64,000 nucleotides of DNA, from assembly GCA_051656645.1 (NCBI GenBank), contig JBOGCH010000040.1, positions 62,001 through 126,000 on the forward strand. The letters are read 5' to 3'. This stretch comes from JBOGCH01 sp051656645. GTDB lineage: Bacteria; Bacteroidota; Bacteroidia; Bacteroidales; Marinifilaceae. Position 1 is the first letter of the stretch; every line of letters begins with the position of its first letter. Made by a program: the position numbers and the translations under genes. Positions 62,323 to 64,000 of the stretch are shown here, piece by piece. Under the pieces are notes generated by a model. That model ran no database searches. It saw only the letters and a list, made by a program, of their open reading frames with translations, and was not told where the DNA came from.

Positions 62323-62700
62323 ATGAAAAGAATTATCAATTCTCCAAAAGCACCTAAAGCTATTGGACCTTACAGTCAAGCTGTTGAAGTTAACGGAACT
62401 CTATATATCAGCGGACAACTTCCTGTTGATGTTAATACCGGAAAATTTGTTGAAGGTGGTATTAAAGAACAAACAGAGCAAGTATTAAAAAACATTGGCT
62501 ATATTCTTGAAGAGGCAGGTTATACTTATGCAGATGTTGTAAAATCGACTTGTTTACTATCGGATATCGCTGATTTTGCAGCAATGAACGAAGTTTACGC
62601 TACTCGTTACACAACTGATTGCCCTGCTCGCGCTGCATTTGCAGTTAAATCTCTTCCGCTTGGAGCGATGGTTGAAATTGAAACTATTGCTGCTAAGTAA
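62323..62700 (+). CDS. ridA: RidA/YjgF-family enamine/imine deaminase
   Basis: 125 residues, full length. Motifs: SPKAPKAIGPYSQAVEVNG, ISGQLPVD, the C-terminal PARAAFAVKSLPLGAMVEIE with the conserved Arg that binds the substrate carboxylate. It hydrolyses reactive 2-aminoacrylate and protects PLP enzymes. Its convergent terminator is shared with the glycoside hydrolase. Confidence 0.93.
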   Translation: MKRIINSPKAPKAIGPYSQAVEVNGTLYISGQLPVDVNTGKFVEGGIKEQTEQVLKNIGYILEEAGYTYADVVKSTCLLSDIADFAAMNEVYATRYTTDCPARAAFAVKSLPLGAMVEIETIAAK

Positions 62701-62704
62701 AAAT

Positions 62705-62732
62705 AAAAAAGCCGTCCTAGGACGGCTTTTTT
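62705..62732. terminator. bidirectional terminator between ridA and the GHL10 gene
   Basis: Perfect palindrome with GC core (GCCGTCC) and A6/T6 flanks, 5 bp from the ridA stop and 5 bp from the GHL10 stop. Confidence 0.9.
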
Positions 62733-62736
62733 ATTT

Positions 62737-64000
62737 TTATTTTACTCGTACCTTTAGTTTATGTGGTTTTGATTCTTGGTGATATCTGTTCAGTGCCGTA
62801 ATAACGTAGTAGTAGTCTCCCGAATTGATATCCGTTATAGGAAAGATGGAATATCTAGACGTACCAATAAGTTTATCGGCATTATTTACATCTATTTTCT
62901 CTCCCTTTCTAAATCGGTATATAGCAAAGTAGCGGGCATCATCGCTAACATCGCCGCTTTGTTTAGCATGCCAACGAAGGTTATACCCATCAATATTGTA
63001 TTGTAAACGTATCTTTTTTACTTTGGCTGGACGTTGTTTACACATATGCTCATAGGCCGGAATTAGCGCTGGCTTTACATGGTAATTACCTTGTAGACTA
63101 TCTACAATCCCTCCCCTATTCCAGAACAATTCATTTGCCGGCCAGAAGCAATTCCCCGAGACATTTGTTAAGTCGCGTGCTAGCTTCATCTTATCTGTCA
63201 GGTCGCGCGCTTTCATGGTTCTTTCAACACTCTGACCTATATATAAAGGAATTCCGTTAGCATTTTTGTTCCACCAATAAATAAGTTCCTCATAGTCGGC
63301 AATTTTATACCCCATCTCCCAATAAAGTTGAGGCATATTATAGTCTATCCAACCGTTCTCTGTCCATAGGTTAATATCTGCATATAGATCGTCATAGTTT
63401 TGTAAACCACGTGTATCACTTCCACTACCATCTGGCGTGCTAACTTTGTTTCTATAAATACCAAAAGGGCTGATTCCGAATCGTACCCAAGGCTTAATCT
63501 CTACAATGGTCTCTTTTATACTACGCACCAACTGGTTTACATTATTACGTCTCCAGTCATTGCGTTGATGGTCAGCATATCCTTGTGCTAACCCGTATTT
63601 TAAGAATGTATCTGTATCAGGAAATTGCTCACCTTTTGCCGGATAGGGATAAAAATAATCGTCCATGTGAATGGCGTCTACATCATATCTGGACACAATA
63701 TCAGCAACTATTTTACATATATAATCGCTATTTTCCGGAACACCCGGATTAAAAAGCAGTTGTTTATTATATATTACAAAGCGCTCAGGATGCTTATGGT
63801 ATATATGGTCTGTGCATAAATTAGCAATACCTGAAGTCCCTGCTCTGTACGGATTTAACCACGCATGAAACTCAATATTACGCTTGTGACACTCCTGAAT
63901 TAAAAATGCCATTGGATCAAAACCTCCAGAAGGAGCCTTGCCTTGTAAACCGGTGCAGAATCTACTCCACGGCTCATACGATGAGTGATACCATGCGTCG
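62737..64000 (-). CDS. GHL10/DUF187-type glycoside hydrolase (N-terminus beyond the window)
   Basis: The frame remains open to the window edge: upstream of the ATG at 63912 it continues with codons giving WYHSSYEPWSRFCTG and GKAPSGGFDP, so the true start lies outside. At least 420 residues are visible. Motifs: HKRNIEFHAWLNPYRAG, VDAIHMDDYFYPYP, MPQLYWEMGY and FWPANELFWNRGG are typical of the YngK-like GHL10 family, with a beta-sandwich at the C-terminus (about the last 90 residues). Proposed role is cleavage of cell-wall or surface glycans; no experimentally firm substrate is known to me. Confidence 0.88.
   Translation of the reverse strand, partial: DAWYHSSYEPWSRFCTGLQGKAPSGGFDPMAFLIQECHKRNIEFHAWLNPYRAGTSGIANLCTDHIYHKHPERFVIYNKQLLFNPGVPENSDYICKIVADIVSRYDVDAIHMDDYFYPYPAKGEQFPDTDTFLKYGLAQGYADHQRNDWRRNNVNQLVRSIKETIVEIKPWVRFGISPFGIYRNKVSTPDGSGSDTRGLQNYDDLYADINLWTENGWIDYNMPQLYWEMGYKIADYEELIYWWNKNANGIPLYIGQSVERTMKARDLTDKMKLARDLTNVSGNCFWPANELFWNRGGIVDSLQGNYHVKPALIPAYEHMCKQRPAKVKKIRLQYNIDGYNLRWHAKQSGDVSDDARYFAIYRFRKGEKIDVNNADKLIGTSRYSIFPITDINSGDYYYVITALNRYHQESKPHKLKVRVK

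Overview
The window looks like a chromosomal segment of an AT-rich member of the Bacteroidales (Bacteroidetes). The evidence is taxon-typical content: a fimbrillin-like surface protein, a DUF6266 protein, membrane-anchored AraC-type regulators, a BioG-type pimeloyl-ACP esterase, lipoprotein S41 and GH29 enzymes, and promoters of the TTTG-N19-TAnnTTTG kind, with a textbook example in front of the tRNA pair. A GH29 fucosidase and a short-chain dehydrogenase close to 7-alpha-hydroxysteroid dehydrogenase fit a host-associated, probably gut, lifestyle; that is inference.

Layout. 1-2.5 kb: the tail of an unknown gene, a patatin-like phospholipase (-), then a gene-poor stretch with a very long hairpin and degraded-looking sequence. 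2.5-7.7 kb (-): a compact biotin operon bioB-bioA-bioF-bioG-bioC without bioD, preceded by a small membrane-protein gene whose stop lies inside an intrinsic terminator only 12 nt from the bioB start. 7.8-14.2 kb: S41 lipoprotein peptidase, YjiH-type membrane protein, nadA, pheT. 14.2-22.4 kb: 7-alpha-HSDH-like SDR, a large receiver/ATP-grasp fusion protein, a thioredoxin-fold protein without CXXC, GlsB/YeaQ-like protein, membrane metallophosphoesterase and a SpoIIE/RsbU-type phosphatase, which together look like a signalling and stress neighbourhood. 22.4-28.8 kb (-): redoxin, engB-xseA-xseB, rmuC, DEAD-box RNA helicase.

28.9-44.7 kb (-) is the division and cell-wall (dcw) cluster in the order rsmH, ftsL-like, ftsI, murE, mraY, murD, ftsW, murG, murC, ftsQ, ftsA, ftsZ1, ftsZ2. 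Two full-length ftsZ genes in tandem are the outstanding feature. Both keep the GTPase and T7-loop residues, but only the second carries a recognisable conserved C-terminal peptide, while the first has a long charged tail. No mraZ is present.

45-52 kb: tRNA-Phe/tRNA-Pro operon, serine hydrolase, alpha-L-fucosidase, fabI and recN, all on the minus strand. 52-57.4 kb is accessory: a DUF6266 protein, a second very long hairpin, a fimbrillin-family protein whose lipobox cysteine is replaced by Phe, and divergently two tandem membrane-spanning AraC-type regulators preceded by three direct repeats about 30 bp apart. 57.7-62.7 kb (+): prfC, a hotdog thioesterase, an orphan receiver, uvrB and ridA. 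The window ends inside a GHL10/DUF187-type glycoside hydrolase (-). Most transcription units end in clear intrinsic terminators, several shared by convergent genes.
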